Shown: positions 1-9,152 of the stretch, in pieces
How positions within the stretch are numbered: position 1 is the first letter of the stretch
How the letters are laid out: each line of letters starts with the position of its first letter
From: Nitrospira sp.
GTDB lineage: Bacteria; Nitrospirota; Nitrospiria; Nitrospirales; Nitrospiraceae
Direction of reading: 5' to 3'
DNA length: 64,000 bases
Assembly: GCA_013140455.1 (NCBI GenBank)
Contig: JABFSU010000024.1
Span: 35,540 to 99,539, forward strand
Notes under the pieces: generated by a model
What the model saw: only the letters and a program-made list of their open reading frames with translations
The model's database searches: none
Told to the model about the DNA's origin: nothing
Made by a program: the position numbers and the translations under genes

Positions 1-264
1 AAAGTATTGAGCTATCGGGTCTATGTGCTGGGCCGCGTCAATAAACCCGGCGAGTTCATGATCGGCCACACGACGGATGTCCTGCAGGCGTTGAGTCTTG
101 CCGGTGGGCTGACGCCGTTTGCGTCTGAAAACGATATTCGAATCATCCGGCGTATCAATGGCGGGCAACAGGTGATTCCCGTTCCCTATGGTGATCTCAA
201 ACGGGGCAAGAGCCTGGAGCGCAATGCGTTGTTGCAGCGCGGTGATGTGGTCATGGTGCCTTGA
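1..264 (+). CDS. Polysaccharide export protein, SLBB domain (5' truncated by window edge)
   Basis: Only the last 87 codons are present; the reading frame is open from base 1. The fragment shows an SLBB-type repeat: a YVLGRVNKPGEF motif, then a segment ending in QRGDVVMVP, as at the end of Wza/GumB-type outer-membrane polysaccharide export proteins. SLBB repeats line the periplasmic part of the export channel. The stop overlaps the region where the next gene begins, and the following genes are chain-length and kinase genes, so this is the export component of an exopolysaccharide cluster. Whether it is a full Wza-like lipoprotein cannot be seen here. Confidence 0.85.
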   Translation, partial: KVLSYRVYVLGRVNKPGEFMIGHTTDVLQALSLAGGLTPFASENDIRIIRRINGGQQVIPVPYGDLKRGKSLERNALLQRGDVVMVP

Positions 265-296
265 GGGATCACCCTTCGTCGCAACGATGTAGATGT

Positions 297-1493
297 ATGA
301 TGTGGCGATGGCTTGTGGCGGCGGCGTTTGCGGGAAGCAGTCTCTGCATGGACGGGCTTGTCATGAACGGGCACGCGGCAGAATGGTCGGCTGAACCGTC
401 GTTGGGGGTGAAAGGTGAGTACAACAGCAATCTGCTGCTGGTGGCCGGTCCGCAAAAGCCGGTCTACGGGCATTGGGTCTCGCCGGGCGTCAAGTTCGCC
501 GGGTCGACGGAAAACCTGGACGTCAGCGGGAGAGCGGCGGCCGATCTGGTGCGCTACTACGGCGGCCGGAATCAGGACCTGCTGAACCTCTATTTCCCGC
601 TCTCCGTGAAGTACGGGCTGGCCCGGGAGACCTTCGGCTTCGACGGCGGGTTTACGAGAGACAATACGTTGATGGGGGAACTGTTGCAAACCGGAGTAAG
701 GTTGAGCTTCACGCAGCGCAATATGTGGAACCTGGCCCCCTCGTGGTCCCACGCGTTCACGGAACGGCTGTCTCTCCAGAGTTCCTACCAGTATTCCAAC
801 GCCACGTACGAGGACGGCACGCGGCTGGGGCTGGTGGATTATCAGGTGCAGGGCGGATCTACCGGACTGGCGTATCAACCGACAGAGAACGATCGCATGC
901 AGCTGACGGGAAGCTATACGAACTTCAGCGTGCCCAACGCCAGCGCCCTACGATCCCATATCGTCGGGGCGCAGGCTTCGTGGTCCCATGCCTTTACTGA
1001 AACATTGACGGCGACTGTGTCTGGAGGGCCGCAGCTGGTGTCTTCCAGCATCTCGTTCGGACCGGTGCGGCTCACCGATACGCAAACCCTGTGGGTGGCC
1101 AGCGCCAATGTCAAAAAACAATGGGATGCCGGGTTTGCGGAAGTTGTCGTGGGCCGGGAGATCAATCCCAGCGGATTCGGTCTGCTACTGAAGACGGAAC
1201 GGGTCGGCCTCACCCTCTCTCAGGATCTGACGGACCGGTTGACCGTTTCGGTGAATGCGCAGGTGCTTCTGGCCTCCTCCATTGCCTCAAAAGCGGTCCC
1301 GTTCACGTTCCCGGAAAACCGCTATATCAATGTGACGCCGCGGTTGACCTGGAAATTCGACCAATGGTGGTCGGTGGATGCCGCCTATACGTACGGGCGG
1401 CGTGAGGTGGAGAGTTTCGGCGAACGGGCGTTGGGAAACGCGACGACCGTGATGCTGACGTATTACCCGCCCAAGTGGTCGGTCGGGCGTTAA
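297..1493 (+). CDS. Outer-membrane beta-barrel protein of exopolysaccharide cluster (PEP-CTERM-system associated type)
   Basis: A 398-residue protein with an N-terminal signal peptide (MMWRWLVAAAFAGSSL, cleavage probably near NGHA-AEW) followed by alternating amphipathic strands rich in Tyr, Ser, Thr and aromatic residues up to the C-terminus, which fits a transmembrane beta-barrel. Position between an SLBB exporter and a Wzz-like gene matches the TIGR03016-type proteins of exosortase/PEP-CTERM polysaccharide loci (family assignment from memory). The frame is also open from a TTG at 261 that overlaps the upstream stop; the ATG at 297 is preferred because it begins the signal peptide directly. 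Neither start has a strong Shine-Dalgarno. Exact function unknown. Confidence 0.72.
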   Translation: MMWRWLVAAAFAGSSLCMDGLVMNGHAAEWSAEPSLGVKGEYNSNLLLVAGPQKPVYGHWVSPGVKFAGSTENLDVSGRAAADLVRYYGGRNQDLLNLYFPLSVKYGLARETFGFDGGFTRDNTLMGELLQTGVRLSFTQRNMWNLAPSWSHAFTERLSLQSSYQYSNATYEDGTRLGLVDYQVQGGSTGLAYQPTENDRMQLTGSYTNFSVPNASALRSHIVGAQASWSHAFTETLTATVSGGPQLVSSSISFGPVRLTDTQTLWVASANVKKQWDAGFAEVVVGREINPSGFGLLLKTERVGLTLSQDLTDRLTVSVNAQVLLASSIASKAVPFTFPENRYINVTPRLTWKFDQWWSVDAAYTYGRREVESFGERALGNATTVMLTYYPPKWSVGR

Positions 1494-1505
1494 GGAGAGG
1501 TCTTT

Positions 1506-3284
1506 ATGGCGATCGCACAGTCTATCGGAGCAGATCGGTCGGTCGAAGCAGGTCATGCCGTGAAGGATTTCCGGCAGATGGTTCGCCGCCGCCGGTCGGT
1601 TATTTTTGCCGTCGTGTCCGTGATCGCGCTCATCGGTCTGGCGACGGTATTCCTGTGGCCTCCGGTGTACCGGTCGAAGGCGACGATCCTGATCGAGGAG
1701 CAGGAGATTCCCACGGATCTCGTCCGTTCGACGATCACCAGTTATGCCGATCAGCGGATTGAAACGATCAAGCAGCAGGTCATGAGCCGGGCCAGTCTGT
1801 GGAGAATTGTGGAGCAGTACGGGCTGTACCAACGGCTCCGGAAGGGCAGTCCGACCGAGGAGATTTTGCAGCAGTTCGTCAAAGATATTCAGATCGAAGT
1901 GATCAACGTCAAAGTGGTCGATAAGCGCACCCAGACTCCCACACAGGCGACGATCGCGTTTACGCTGGCCTATGACGGAGAAACCCCAGCCCTGGCCCAG
2001 AAGGTGACGAACGAGCTCACGGATTTGTTTTTGGGGGAAAATCTGAAGTCGCGGGAGCGCCACGCGCAGCAGACGACGGCGTTCTTGAAACAGGAAGCCG
2101 AGAATCTCGCGCATCATATCGAAGTACTCGAAAGCAAAATCGCGGTGGTGAAACAGAAGGCCGACGGAGCCCTGCCCGAACTCACCCAGCTCAATATGCA
2201 GATCATGAACCAGGCGGACCGGGAACTCATCGACGTCGACCGGGATATTCGGAGCCTCGAAGAGCGCAAGGCGTTCCTGGATGGCGAGCTGGCGACGTTG
2301 AAACCCAACACACCCATGATTGCCGCCAGCGGCGAGCGGATCTTCGATTCGGGGGAGCGACTCAAGGCCTTGCGCGCGCAATACGCCAGCGCAAGCGGGT
2401 ACTTGTCCGAGGACCATCCTGACATCATCAAGATGAAGCAGGAGCTGGCGTCCCTGGAGCGAGAAACTGGAGCAGAGGCGCAGGGAGACGATGTGCCCAA
2501 ACGGCTGGAGGGAGAGAAGGCAGGTCTCGCGGCCATGCTGGAGCGGTATGGGGCGGATCATCCGGACATTGCGCGCGCGAAGCAGACGATCGCCGCATTG
2601 GAGCGTGAATTGGCCCAGCTGGCGCAACAGCCGCCGAAGAAGCCTTTATTCAAGCCGGAGAATCCGGCCTATATCAATATCCAGTCCCAACTCGCGTCGA
2701 CGACGGCGTCGTTGGGAGCCCTGCGTCAAACGAAAATCTCGCTGAAGAAACGCGCCGGTGAAATGGCGAGGCGGGTCGAGCGGTTGCCGGAAGTGGAACC
2801 GGAGTATCTGGATCTCATGAGAGACCGGGAAAATGCCGTTCGGAAGCATCAAGAGATCACGTCGCGGTTGATGGAAGCCCAGGTCTCGGAAGGCCTGGAA
2901 GTCCAGCGCAAGGGCGAACGATTCTCCCTGATCGATCCCGCCGATCTTCCGGAGCGGCCGGAGCGTCCGAACCGGCCGGTCATATTGATTCTCACCGGGC
3001 TGCTCGCCGTGGTCGGCGGCGTGGGAGCCGGAGCGGCGGCCGAACAGCTGGACGAGACCATCCGCACTCCCTATCAATTGAGTCTGGCGGCCGGGATGGC
3101 CCCGCTGGCGGTCATTCGCTATCTCCCGATGGAAGAGGAGGTCCTGAACGTGATTCGCCGCCGCCGCTATTGGCGGTGGGCGGGAGCGGGGGCGGTAGTC
3201 GTGGCCGCGGTTGTGGCGCATTACCTCTGGCTGCCGCTCGATATCGTCTGGTTTGCCGCGCTCAGGAAACTCGGTCTGGCCTGA
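1506..3284 (+). CDS. Polysaccharide chain-length determinant (Wzz/GumC-like)
   Basis: A 592-residue inner-membrane protein with the Wzz layout: a cytoplasmic N-terminus, a membrane segment at about residues 31-52, a long periplasmic coiled-coil region (about 165-430), and membrane segments near 494-515 and 557-576. It is preceded by AGGAGAGG and starts with ATG. There is no fused kinase domain; a separate CpsD-like kinase follows 20 bp downstream, so the two should act together in setting polymer length and export. The coiled coil contains an internal repeat (DHPDI..(A/M)KQ near 303 and again near 352). The last membrane segment, beyond the usual two, is unusual. Confidence 0.85.
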   Translation: MAIAQSIGADRSVEAGHAVKDFRQMVRRRRSVIFAVVSVIALIGLATVFLWPPVYRSKATILIEEQEIPTDLVRSTITSYADQRIETIKQQVMSRASLWRIVEQYGLYQRLRKGSPTEEILQQFVKDIQIEVINVKVVDKRTQTPTQATIAFTLAYDGETPALAQKVTNELTDLFLGENLKSRERHAQQTTAFLKQEAENLAHHIEVLESKIAVVKQKADGALPELTQLNMQIMNQADRELIDVDRDIRSLEERKAFLDGELATLKPNTPMIAASGERIFDSGERLKALRAQYASASGYLSEDHPDIIKMKQELASLERETGAEAQGDDVPKRLEGEKAGLAAMLERYGADHPDIARAKQTIAALERELAQLAQQPPKKPLFKPENPAYINIQSQLASTTASLGALRQTKISLKKRAGEMARRVERLPEVEPEYLDLMRDRENAVRKHQEITSRLMEAQVSEGLEVQRKGERFSLIDPADLPERPERPNRPVILILTGLLAVVGGVGAGAAAEQLDETIRTPYQLSLAAGMAPLAVIRYLPMEEEVLNVIRRRRYWRWAGAGAVVVAAVVAHYLWLPLDIVWFAALRKLGLA

Positions 3285-3304
3285 TTGGGATAAGGAGAAG
3301 AGCC

Positions 3305-4132
3305 ATGGAAGAACTCTCGCAAGCCATCGAACAGTATAAGCAGGAGTCCAGGCAGGGGGCCGGGGGGCGTTCCGAACCCTATCCGTCTTCCCGACAGAAC
3401 CCTCCGCCGATCGTGTACTCCAAGACGCGGGTAGTGGAATGCCGGGAAGAGGTCTTGCGGCGTCACCGCGTCGTGGCGGCGTTTGACCGGGGGGAGTTTG
3501 CCGACGGGTATCAGCTCTTGCGTACGCAGGTGCTGCATCGCCTGCGGGAGAACCACTGGAATGTCCTCGGTGTGACGAGCCCGCGAGCGCAGGAAGGGAA
3601 GTCGCTGACGGCGTTGAATCTCGCGATTACCCTGGCAATGGAAACGACGCAAACCGTGATGTTGATCGATGCCGACTTGAAACATCCGACCATCCATACC
3701 TTGCTCGGATTCGGGAAGTGTCAGGGCCTGGCGGACTATGCGTTGGAAGACTGTCCGTTGGAGGATATCCTCATCCATCCGGGGTTGGGGCGCCTGGTGG
3801 TCCTGCCAGGTGGTCGCCCGATCCAGCGCTCCGCCGAGGTGCTGACCTCTACGCGGATGTCGGGGCTGATTACGGACGTGAAGCATCGCTATCCGGCTCG
3901 GGTCATCGTGATCGATCTGCCTCCGCTGCTGGTCAGTTCGGATGTGCTGGCCTTCGCGCCCTCGCTGGACGCGCTCTTGCTGGTGGCCGGGGAGGGGATG
4001 ACCACCCGCCAGGATATCAAAGAGTCGCTGGCCTTGGTGCGGGGGGCGGTCCCGGTGCTCGGGACGGTCTTGAATCAATCGGGGAAAGACCAACGTAACG
4101 TCAATGCCATGCGCGCGCTGGCTGCAAACTAA
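3305..4132 (+). CDS. CpsD/CapB-like tyrosine autokinase (BY-kinase fold)
   Basis: A 275-residue cytoplasmic P-loop protein. Walker A is SPRAQEGKS near residue 92-100, Walker A' is VMLIDADLKHP near 118-128, and Walker B is VIVIDLPPL near 200-208: the three motifs of bacterial tyrosine kinases paired with Wzz proteins. The ATG at 3305 is chosen because of the AAGGAG just upstream; the frame is open further upstream to 3170 but overlaps the previous gene. No tyrosine-rich C-terminal cluster is present: the protein ends in an Asn/Arg/Ala tail, so classical C-terminal autophosphorylation is not evident. It may be a kinase of the XrtA/PEP-CTERM type or a regulatory ATPase. Confidence 0.82.
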   Translation: MEELSQAIEQYKQESRQGAGGRSEPYPSSRQNPPPIVYSKTRVVECREEVLRRHRVVAAFDRGEFADGYQLLRTQVLHRLRENHWNVLGVTSPRAQEGKSLTALNLAITLAMETTQTVMLIDADLKHPTIHTLLGFGKCQGLADYALEDCPLEDILIHPGLGRLVVLPGGRPIQRSAEVLTSTRMSGLITDVKHRYPARVIVIDLPPLLVSSDVLAFAPSLDALLLVAGEGMTTRQDIKESLALVRGAVPVLGTVLNQSGKDQRNVNAMRALAAN

Positions 4133-4153
4133 CCGACTGGCTGCGAGGCTTGC

Positions 4154-5548
4154 ATGTACGAATCGTTTTACGGATTTCGAACCAATCCCTTCACGCTGGT
4201 GCCGGATCCCCGGTTTCTCTATCTAGGGAAACAGCACAAGACGGCTCTCAATCTTTTAGAGTACGGATTATTCAACCGGGCCATTTTTACGGTCATCACC
4301 GGCGAGCCGGGAACCGGCAAGACGACCCTTCTGAACACGATCCTGGAGCAGTCCCAGCATGAAGTGACTCTGGGGGTGCTCTCGCACACGCACGCCGGCT
4401 TGGGGAGTCTGATGCCCTGGGTCTTGATGGCGTTCAATCTCGACGGCAAGGGCATGGACAGCGTCGAACTGTTTAAGACGTTCACTGCCTTTATCGGCCG
4501 TGAACATCAGCGCCAACGGCGGGTCGTCCTGGTGGTGGACGAAGCGCAGAATCTCGGCGCGGCGATGCTGGAGGAGTTGCGTCTCTTGTCGAACGTGAAC
4601 AACGGGCGGAATCAGCCTCTGCAGATCGTGTTGTCGGGGCAGCCGGGCTTGCGCGGCCTGCTCCAACGCGGCGACCTGATCCAATTCGCTCAGCGCATCT
4701 CCGTCGATTACCATTTGCAGCCGCTCGGTGAGGATGAGACTCCGGCCTATATCCGGCACCGCATGTCGATGGCGGGCGGCGCCCGATCGGTCATGACTAC
4801 CCAGGCGTCGGTCATGGTGCATCGTCTGACCGGCGGCAACGCTCGTTTGATCAATCAGGTCTGCGATGTGTCTCTTGCCTATGGCTATGCGGAACGCGCG
4901 CCGCTGGTGACCGCCAACATTGTCTGGCGCGCGACCAACGATCGTCGGGCAGGCGGGATTTTGCCCGTCGCACAGCATGCGTTGTGCGATCTATTGAGTC
5001 AGGAGGAAGTTGTTGCTGAAGAACTGGAGGTAGCCGCGGCTGCGTCTCCTGCGCCGCCACAAACCGCCGCGCTTCCCCTGCCGTCGGCTGAGCCCGCAGC
5101 GCAATCCCAGCAATCGTATTACGAACAGGGACTCGCTTTGAAACAGGCCGGATCCTACAAGCAAGCGATTGCTGCGTTTGAACGGGCGGCGACGGATGTA
5201 TTGCAGCAGGTGCGGGCGATGTCCCAAGTTGCGTTGTGCCTCAGCGCGGTCGGCCGGCATGAGGACGCGGCCAAAGAACTTGTCGCACTCTTGAAAAGCA
5301 GGCAAGGCACGGATATTGAGCGTCTCAATATCCGGTATTTTCTCGCCCGTACATTGGAAACCCTCCAACGAAATCAGAAGGCCTGTGAGCTGTATATGGT
5401 TATTCACAAGCAGGATCCTGGATTCCGCGATGTCGGGACCCGCCTCCGCCGCCTCTCCCCCGGGTGGAGCCTGGCCTCCTTCAGTTCACCGACATGGATC
5501 AAAGGCTTTGCAAAATACTATAGCCAGCGCCTGCGGGCCTGCTTTTAG
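4154..5548 (+). CDS. AAA+ ATPase with C-terminal TPR region (ExeA/XrtA-associated type)
   Basis: A 464-residue protein that starts MYESFYGF with a Pro/Phe-rich N-terminal segment typical of GspA/ExeA-like and TIGR03015 ATPases. Walker A GEPGTGKT lies at residues 50-57 and Walker B VVLVVDEAQN at about 122-131. After the AAA domain (to about 280) comes an Ala/Pro linker, then two or three TPR-like helical pairs (about 318-445; YYEQGLALKQAGSYKQAI is one). TIGR03015 proteins are found in exosortase-linked exopolysaccharide loci, matching the neighbours. The C-terminal TPR extension suggests a scaffolding function in addition to ATPase activity. It is the last gene of the cluster. Confidence 0.82.
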   Translation: MYESFYGFRTNPFTLVPDPRFLYLGKQHKTALNLLEYGLFNRAIFTVITGEPGTGKTTLLNTILEQSQHEVTLGVLSHTHAGLGSLMPWVLMAFNLDGKGMDSVELFKTFTAFIGREHQRQRRVVLVVDEAQNLGAAMLEELRLLSNVNNGRNQPLQIVLSGQPGLRGLLQRGDLIQFAQRISVDYHLQPLGEDETPAYIRHRMSMAGGARSVMTTQASVMVHRLTGGNARLINQVCDVSLAYGYAERAPLVTANIVWRATNDRRAGGILPVAQHALCDLLSQEEVVAEELEVAAAASPAPPQTAALPLPSAEPAAQSQQSYYEQGLALKQAGSYKQAIAAFERAATDVLQQVRAMSQVALCLSAVGRHEDAAKELVALLKSRQGTDIERLNIRYFLARTLETLQRNQKACELYMVIHKQDPGFRDVGTRLRRLSPGWSLASFSSPTWIKGFAKYYSQRLRACF

Positions 5549-5609
5549 CTTCCTCTCGGTCCTATCCCGCCAGGTTGCCCGGCGCCGCTAGCCTGCCCCT
5601 TCCTGATGA

Positions 5610-5648
5610 GTTAACGGAGACCGGAACTGATCGTAACCCGGCTGTAAT
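5610..5648. promoter_or_regulatory. Candidate Pho box upstream of the porin
   Basis: GTTAAC at 5610, CGTAAC at 5632 and TGTAAT at 5643 sit exactly 22 and 11 bases apart; a degenerate unit (CCGGAA) occupies the intermediate slot at 5621. Direct repeats with an 11-bp period are the hallmark of PhoB/PhoP binding sites. The block lies about 55 bp upstream of the phosphate-selective porin start. The same motif occurs before the PstS-like gene, ppk and the PhoB-like regulator. Confidence 0.5.
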
Positions 5649-5702
5649 CGTCTCGACCTATTCTGCCGGTCTCTGTATGTGACCGTGACGGAAGGGATGT
5701 GC

Positions 5703-7142
5703 ATGAAGACGAGAGCGGCGGGCTGGTTGTGTCACTCTGCATGGGCCTTTGTGTGTTTGGGCTTGTTCGGTTCCCCGGTCATGGCCGGTCAACTCGAAGA
5801 TCTGTTGCTCGAAAATAAGCAGATCTCGATCGACCAGTGGGTCAAGCTGAAAGCCGAGGAAGAGAAGCGTGAAGCCAAAGCGCAACAGGAGAGCCGGGGC
5901 GTCGGCGATGTGCCGGTGAACGAACGCTGGTATGAAAAGATCAGTATCCGGGGCTATACCCAGTTCCGGTACAACCATACGATCAACAATAACCAACTGA
6001 TCAATCAACAGGGCGACCGTTCGATCGGCAAGAATAATGAGTTTTCCCTTCGGCGAGGTCGCGTCATTATCAGTGGACAGCCACATGAGCGGGTGTTCGT
6101 GTACATCCAGCCGGAGTTTGCTTCGTCCGTGGAAGGGTCGAACAATGTCGCGCAGCTTCGGGACTGGTATGCCGATCTATTTCTGACCGAGAATAAAGAG
6201 TGGCGCATTCGCGCCGGGCAATCGAAAGTACCCTTCGGGTTCGAGAACTTGCAATCCAGTCAGAATCGGCTCGCCCTGGACCGTAACGACGCGATCAACA
6301 GTGCCGCTTTCAACGAACGCGATCTCGGCCTGTTTCTGTACTATGCGCCTACCAGCGTGCGAGAACGGTTTCGCCGTCTCGTGGACAGCGGACTAAAAGG
6401 GTCCGGCGATTACGGGATGCTCGGTCTCGGGGTCTATAACGGCCAGACGGCCAATCAGCGGGATCAGAACAAAAACAAGCATGTAATCTTTCATTCCATG
6501 TATCCCCTGGAATTTCCGAACGGACAGATTTTCGAAGTCGGGTTGGACGTCTACACCGGTCAATTCAATGTGGCGACGTCACCGGTGGTGCCTCTCAATC
6601 CCTCAGCCGCCTCGGCGGGCGCTCCGCTGGCCCCGATTGTGAGGAACGGCGGGAACTATGTCGACGAGCGAATCGCCGCGCACTTCGTGCTCTATCCGCA
6701 ACCGTTCGGACTGCAAGGTGAATATACGTTCGGGCGCGGTCCTGAATTGAACCAGGCCCGGACTGAAGTCACGACAGGAAGTCTGCGCGGGGGGTATCTG
6801 CAGTTGTTCTACAATTACCGCTGCGACAGTCTGTGTGAGAGCATTATGCCGTTTATCCGAGTCCAGGAGTACTACGGAGGCAAGAAGCATGAGGCGAATG
6901 CCCCGCGGAACATGGTGCGGGAGGCGGAGTTCGGTCTCGAATACCGGTTCAATCAGGCGCTTGAATTGACGATGATGTATACCTGGACCCAGCGAACCTC
7001 GGCGGACGGCAGCACAGTTCCCGCATCCTGTGCCGATACCTCGCTGTCCGGAGCCGGGCTGTCGACGCCCCCTTGTGTATTGACACCTTACCAGCGCCAG
7101 TCTGGCAACCTGGTGCGCTTCCAACTCCAGTGGAGTTTCTGA
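5703..7142 (+). CDS. Phosphate-selective porin O/P family outer-membrane protein
   Basis: A 479-residue precursor with a signal peptide (MKTRAAGWLC to about PVMAG) followed by a short coiled segment (LLLENKQISIDQWVKLK) and a 16-strand-like barrel of the OprP/OprO type. The recognisable segments are RRGRVIISG, FVYIQPEF and RAGQSKVPFGFENLQSS, the latter a strong signature of this family. The ATG at 5703 has GGAAGGG six bases upstream; in-frame starts at 5679 and 5697 exist. OprP-type porins pass phosphate or polyphosphate through the outer membrane. The upstream Pho-box-like repeats and the PstS-like gene nearby support phosphate as substrate, but family members can carry other anions. Confidence 0.85.
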   Translation: MKTRAAGWLCHSAWAFVCLGLFGSPVMAGQLEDLLLENKQISIDQWVKLKAEEEKREAKAQQESRGVGDVPVNERWYEKISIRGYTQFRYNHTINNNQLINQQGDRSIGKNNEFSLRRGRVIISGQPHERVFVYIQPEFASSVEGSNNVAQLRDWYADLFLTENKEWRIRAGQSKVPFGFENLQSSQNRLALDRNDAINSAAFNERDLGLFLYYAPTSVRERFRRLVDSGLKGSGDYGMLGLGVYNGQTANQRDQNKNKHVIFHSMYPLEFPNGQIFEVGLDVYTGQFNVATSPVVPLNPSAASAGAPLAPIVRNGGNYVDERIAAHFVLYPQPFGLQGEYTFGRGPELNQARTEVTTGSLRGGYLQLFYNYRCDSLCESIMPFIRVQEYYGGKKHEANAPRNMVREAEFGLEYRFNQALELTMMYTWTQRTSADGSTVPASCADTSLSGAGLSTPPCVLTPYQRQSGNLVRFQLQWSF

Positions 7143-7220
7143 CCGGCGTGTGTACGCACACTGGTCGGGACATGGTGCGAGCCGGCTTGGCGGTGGACAC
7201 CGGCAGGGTTTGCTCTGCGA

Positions 7221-7940
7221 TCAGCGTGTCCGGCTGTCCTTAGAAGGCTCTGTCGGAACCGGAAGAGGCAAGCGCCCGACTTGAACAATCAGTTCGCGAC
7301 GGTCCCAGTGGAACAGCCGACCGGCGCCCTGGAGCGTTGCGGGGCGCTGGAACTCGGACGGCTCGAAGTGCAAGGTTCCCTTCTGAGGCGCCAACGAGCG
7401 AAGCGGAGTGAGCCGGTCATCCTGAGTGTCCGCCGTGCCGATGTCGGCAGCGGAGTGGGTACTCGATCGGTAATTGCTCAGGATCACGTGCAGATCCGTT
7501 CCCGCCATAAAGAGACCGCCGGATGTGACTTCTCGTTTAGCGCCAGAGACCCGCCGCGATTGATAAAACGTGACCACTTCTTCCGGTGTGGCTTTCTGCA
7601 GGGCCAGGCTTAGGAGCGGAGCCCAGAAGGCAATCTCTTCTTCGTTGAATGCCTGGTGGCGCCGGGGGACTGTGAGATCGTCGTAGAGCGGCAATCTCGT
7701 CAGCGGTTCCTTGACAAGGATTCCTCTGAGGACCGCCCCGATCTGCTCAACCGGCACCTGTGCGGGGTGGCTGTGTCCGGCGCTCTGTCCGGCCTGGGGA
7801 TCGGTCTGGAGTCGAACGAAGGCATTCGGCGTCTCATAGATCGTCAGCGTGGGGAATTGCCCTGCCGTACAGCCGACGAGCGCTATGACTCCCAGTGAGA
7901 GCCATACCGGCCGGCGAAAGCATGCCAACAATCGATTCAT
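7221..7940 (-). CDS. Predicted lipoprotein of unknown function
   Basis: A 239-residue protein with a lipoprotein signal: positively charged start, hydrophobic stretch and lipobox LVGC (Cys near residue 24). The mature part has no motif I recognise; it reads as a mixed alpha/beta globular domain (LPLYDDLTVPRRHQAF, then a strand-rich C-terminal half). It is 35 bp downstream of the PstS-like gene on the same strand and is probably co-transcribed with it, convergent with the porin. This suggests a role in phosphate uptake or sensing at the envelope, by context only. Confidence 0.7.
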   Translation of the reverse strand: MNRLLACFRRPVWLSLGVIALVGCTAGQFPTLTIYETPNAFVRLQTDPQAGQSAGHSHPAQVPVEQIGAVLRGILVKEPLTRLPLYDDLTVPRRHQAFNEEEIAFWAPLLSLALQKATPEEVVTFYQSRRVSGAKREVTSGGLFMAGTDLHVILSNYRSSTHSAADIGTADTQDDRLTPLRSLAPQKGTLHFEPSEFQRPATLQGAGRLFHWDRRELIVQVGRLPLPVPTEPSKDSRTR

Positions 7941-7975
7941 GCGGGTCGTCTGTTCTCAACGAGGTGGATGGAAAT

Positions 7976-9016
7976 CTACTCCGCGATCGGCCGGTTAGGC
8001 CCTTCTACTTTGGCCGCTTTGACGGACGAGGACCACTTGGATGCGAGCCGTGTAATTTCGGTCAGAGAGAGCGGAAAATATCCATGCTCGAGGGCCAATT
8101 GCTGGCCTTGATAGCTCAGGGCAAACCGCACAAGTTCAGACAGGAACGGCGGCGGTGATGATTTCGGCGGCCTGGCGATATAGAGATAGAGGTTGCGCCT
8201 CAGGGGATACGAGCCGTCCATGGCCGTTTGAAAGTTCGGCTCCACATAGCGGCCGCCTTTTACCGAAGCGATGGGAACCGGTCTCACTGCGGAGGTCCTG
8301 TACCCGATGGCGCTGAATCCGATGCCGTGGGGATCCTTGGCGACATCCAAGATGACCGAGGCGGATCCCTGGGCGTTGACCATCTGAGGGCGAAACGTGC
8401 CCCCTTTACACACCTCTTCTCTGAACAGATAACTCGTACCGGATTTGCCGTTCCGCCCGTACAGTCGAATCGGGGCCTCGAACCATTCGTCGATCAGTCC
8501 GACGAGGCCCCAGGAATCAACGGCATAACTCAATCCCCGCAGTCGTTCCCGGCAGAAGATGGCGTCCAGTTCATCCAGAGATAAACCGGATACGGGGTTA
8601 TCCTTATGAACAAAGACGGCCAGCGCGTCGTTCGCTACGGGCACTTCCATCGGTTCGTAGCCGTATTCCCTGACGAATACGGAAATCTCCGCGGCCGTCA
8701 TGCGGCGGGACATGGCGGCGATCTGGGTCTGATGAGCCAGCAGAGCCTCCAGCCCTGTTTGAGAACCGGCTCCGGCTACGGCTATTTTTAATTCGGGATG
8801 CCGGCGGGTAAAGTCTCCCATCCATGCTTCGATCAACGGTTTCATCGTGTCGGAGCCGGCTATCTTGAATTTGCCCGATACCATTTCCTGCACGGTATAG
8901 ACGGGGATTTGCGCATCCAATTCAGGGCGGACCTGGCCCCATGTCCCAGGGACCAACCAGAGGGAGGCTGCGAGAGTGATCAGGTAACATCGTGAAATTA
9001 AGCGATTACAGCGCAT
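7976..9016 (-). CDS. PstS-like phosphate-binding periplasmic protein
   Basis: A 346-residue protein with a signal peptide (to about WGQV) and the PBP-like fold of PstS: FKIAGSDTMKPLIEAW at the start of the mature part, GAGSQTGLEAL and MSRRMTAAE, then GLSLDELDAIFC and GRNGKSGTSYLFREEV, the usual phosphate-cradle segments. ATG at 9016 is preferred over 9025 because AAGGA lies 10 bases upstream of it and only one or two bases from the other. No pstCAB or phoU genes follow, so the transporter is elsewhere or this protein serves another role such as signalling. It is divergent from a response regulator, with Pho-box-like repeats between. Confidence 0.83.
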   Translation of the reverse strand: MRCNRLISRCYLITLAASLWLVPGTWGQVRPELDAQIPVYTVQEMVSGKFKIAGSDTMKPLIEAWMGDFTRRHPELKIAVAGAGSQTGLEALLAHQTQIAAMSRRMTAAEISVFVREYGYEPMEVPVANDALAVFVHKDNPVSGLSLDELDAIFCRERLRGLSYAVDSWGLVGLIDEWFEAPIRLYGRNGKSGTSYLFREEVCKGGTFRPQMVNAQGSASVILDVAKDPHGIGFSAIGYRTSAVRPVPIASVKGGRYVEPNFQTAMDGSYPLRRNLYLYIARPPKSSPPPFLSELVRFALSYQGQQLALEHGYFPLSLTEITRLASKWSSSVKAAKVEGPNRPIAE

Positions 9017-9101
9017 CTTATGCATATCCTTATGCGAAGTGGGTATTCCAATAAACAGGAATAACTATATGAATAAGGCGTTTCTGCCGTATTAGCAGCG
9101 T

Positions 9102-9118
9102 GTTAACTCAAAGTTAAC
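9102..9118. promoter_or_regulatory. Candidate Pho box, PstS-like gene side
   Basis: Two perfect GTTAAC hexamers start at 9102 and 9113, exactly 11 bases apart, 86-102 bp upstream of the PstS-like gene. GTTAAC is palindromic, so orientation cannot be read from the core. The spacing equals one helical turn and matches PhoB/PhoP-type tandem sites. Confidence 0.55.
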
Positions 9119-9152
9119 TTGCTGGAGCCCGGCCGCTGGGAAGAGTGTAGGA

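Noticed and set aside
186..878. Long minus-strand frame opposite the beta-barrel gene
   Set aside because: Arg/His/Pro-rich shadow of the plus-strand gene, no ribosome site.
1287..2627. 446-codon minus-strand frame
   Set aside because: Mirror of the Wzz-like gene in a GC-rich frame; no domain.
3221..4093. 290-codon minus-strand frame
   Set aside because: Shadow of the kinase gene.
7147..7160. GTGTG/CACAC mini-hairpin between porin and lipoprotein genes
   Set aside because: Only a 5-bp stem; not convincing as a terminator.
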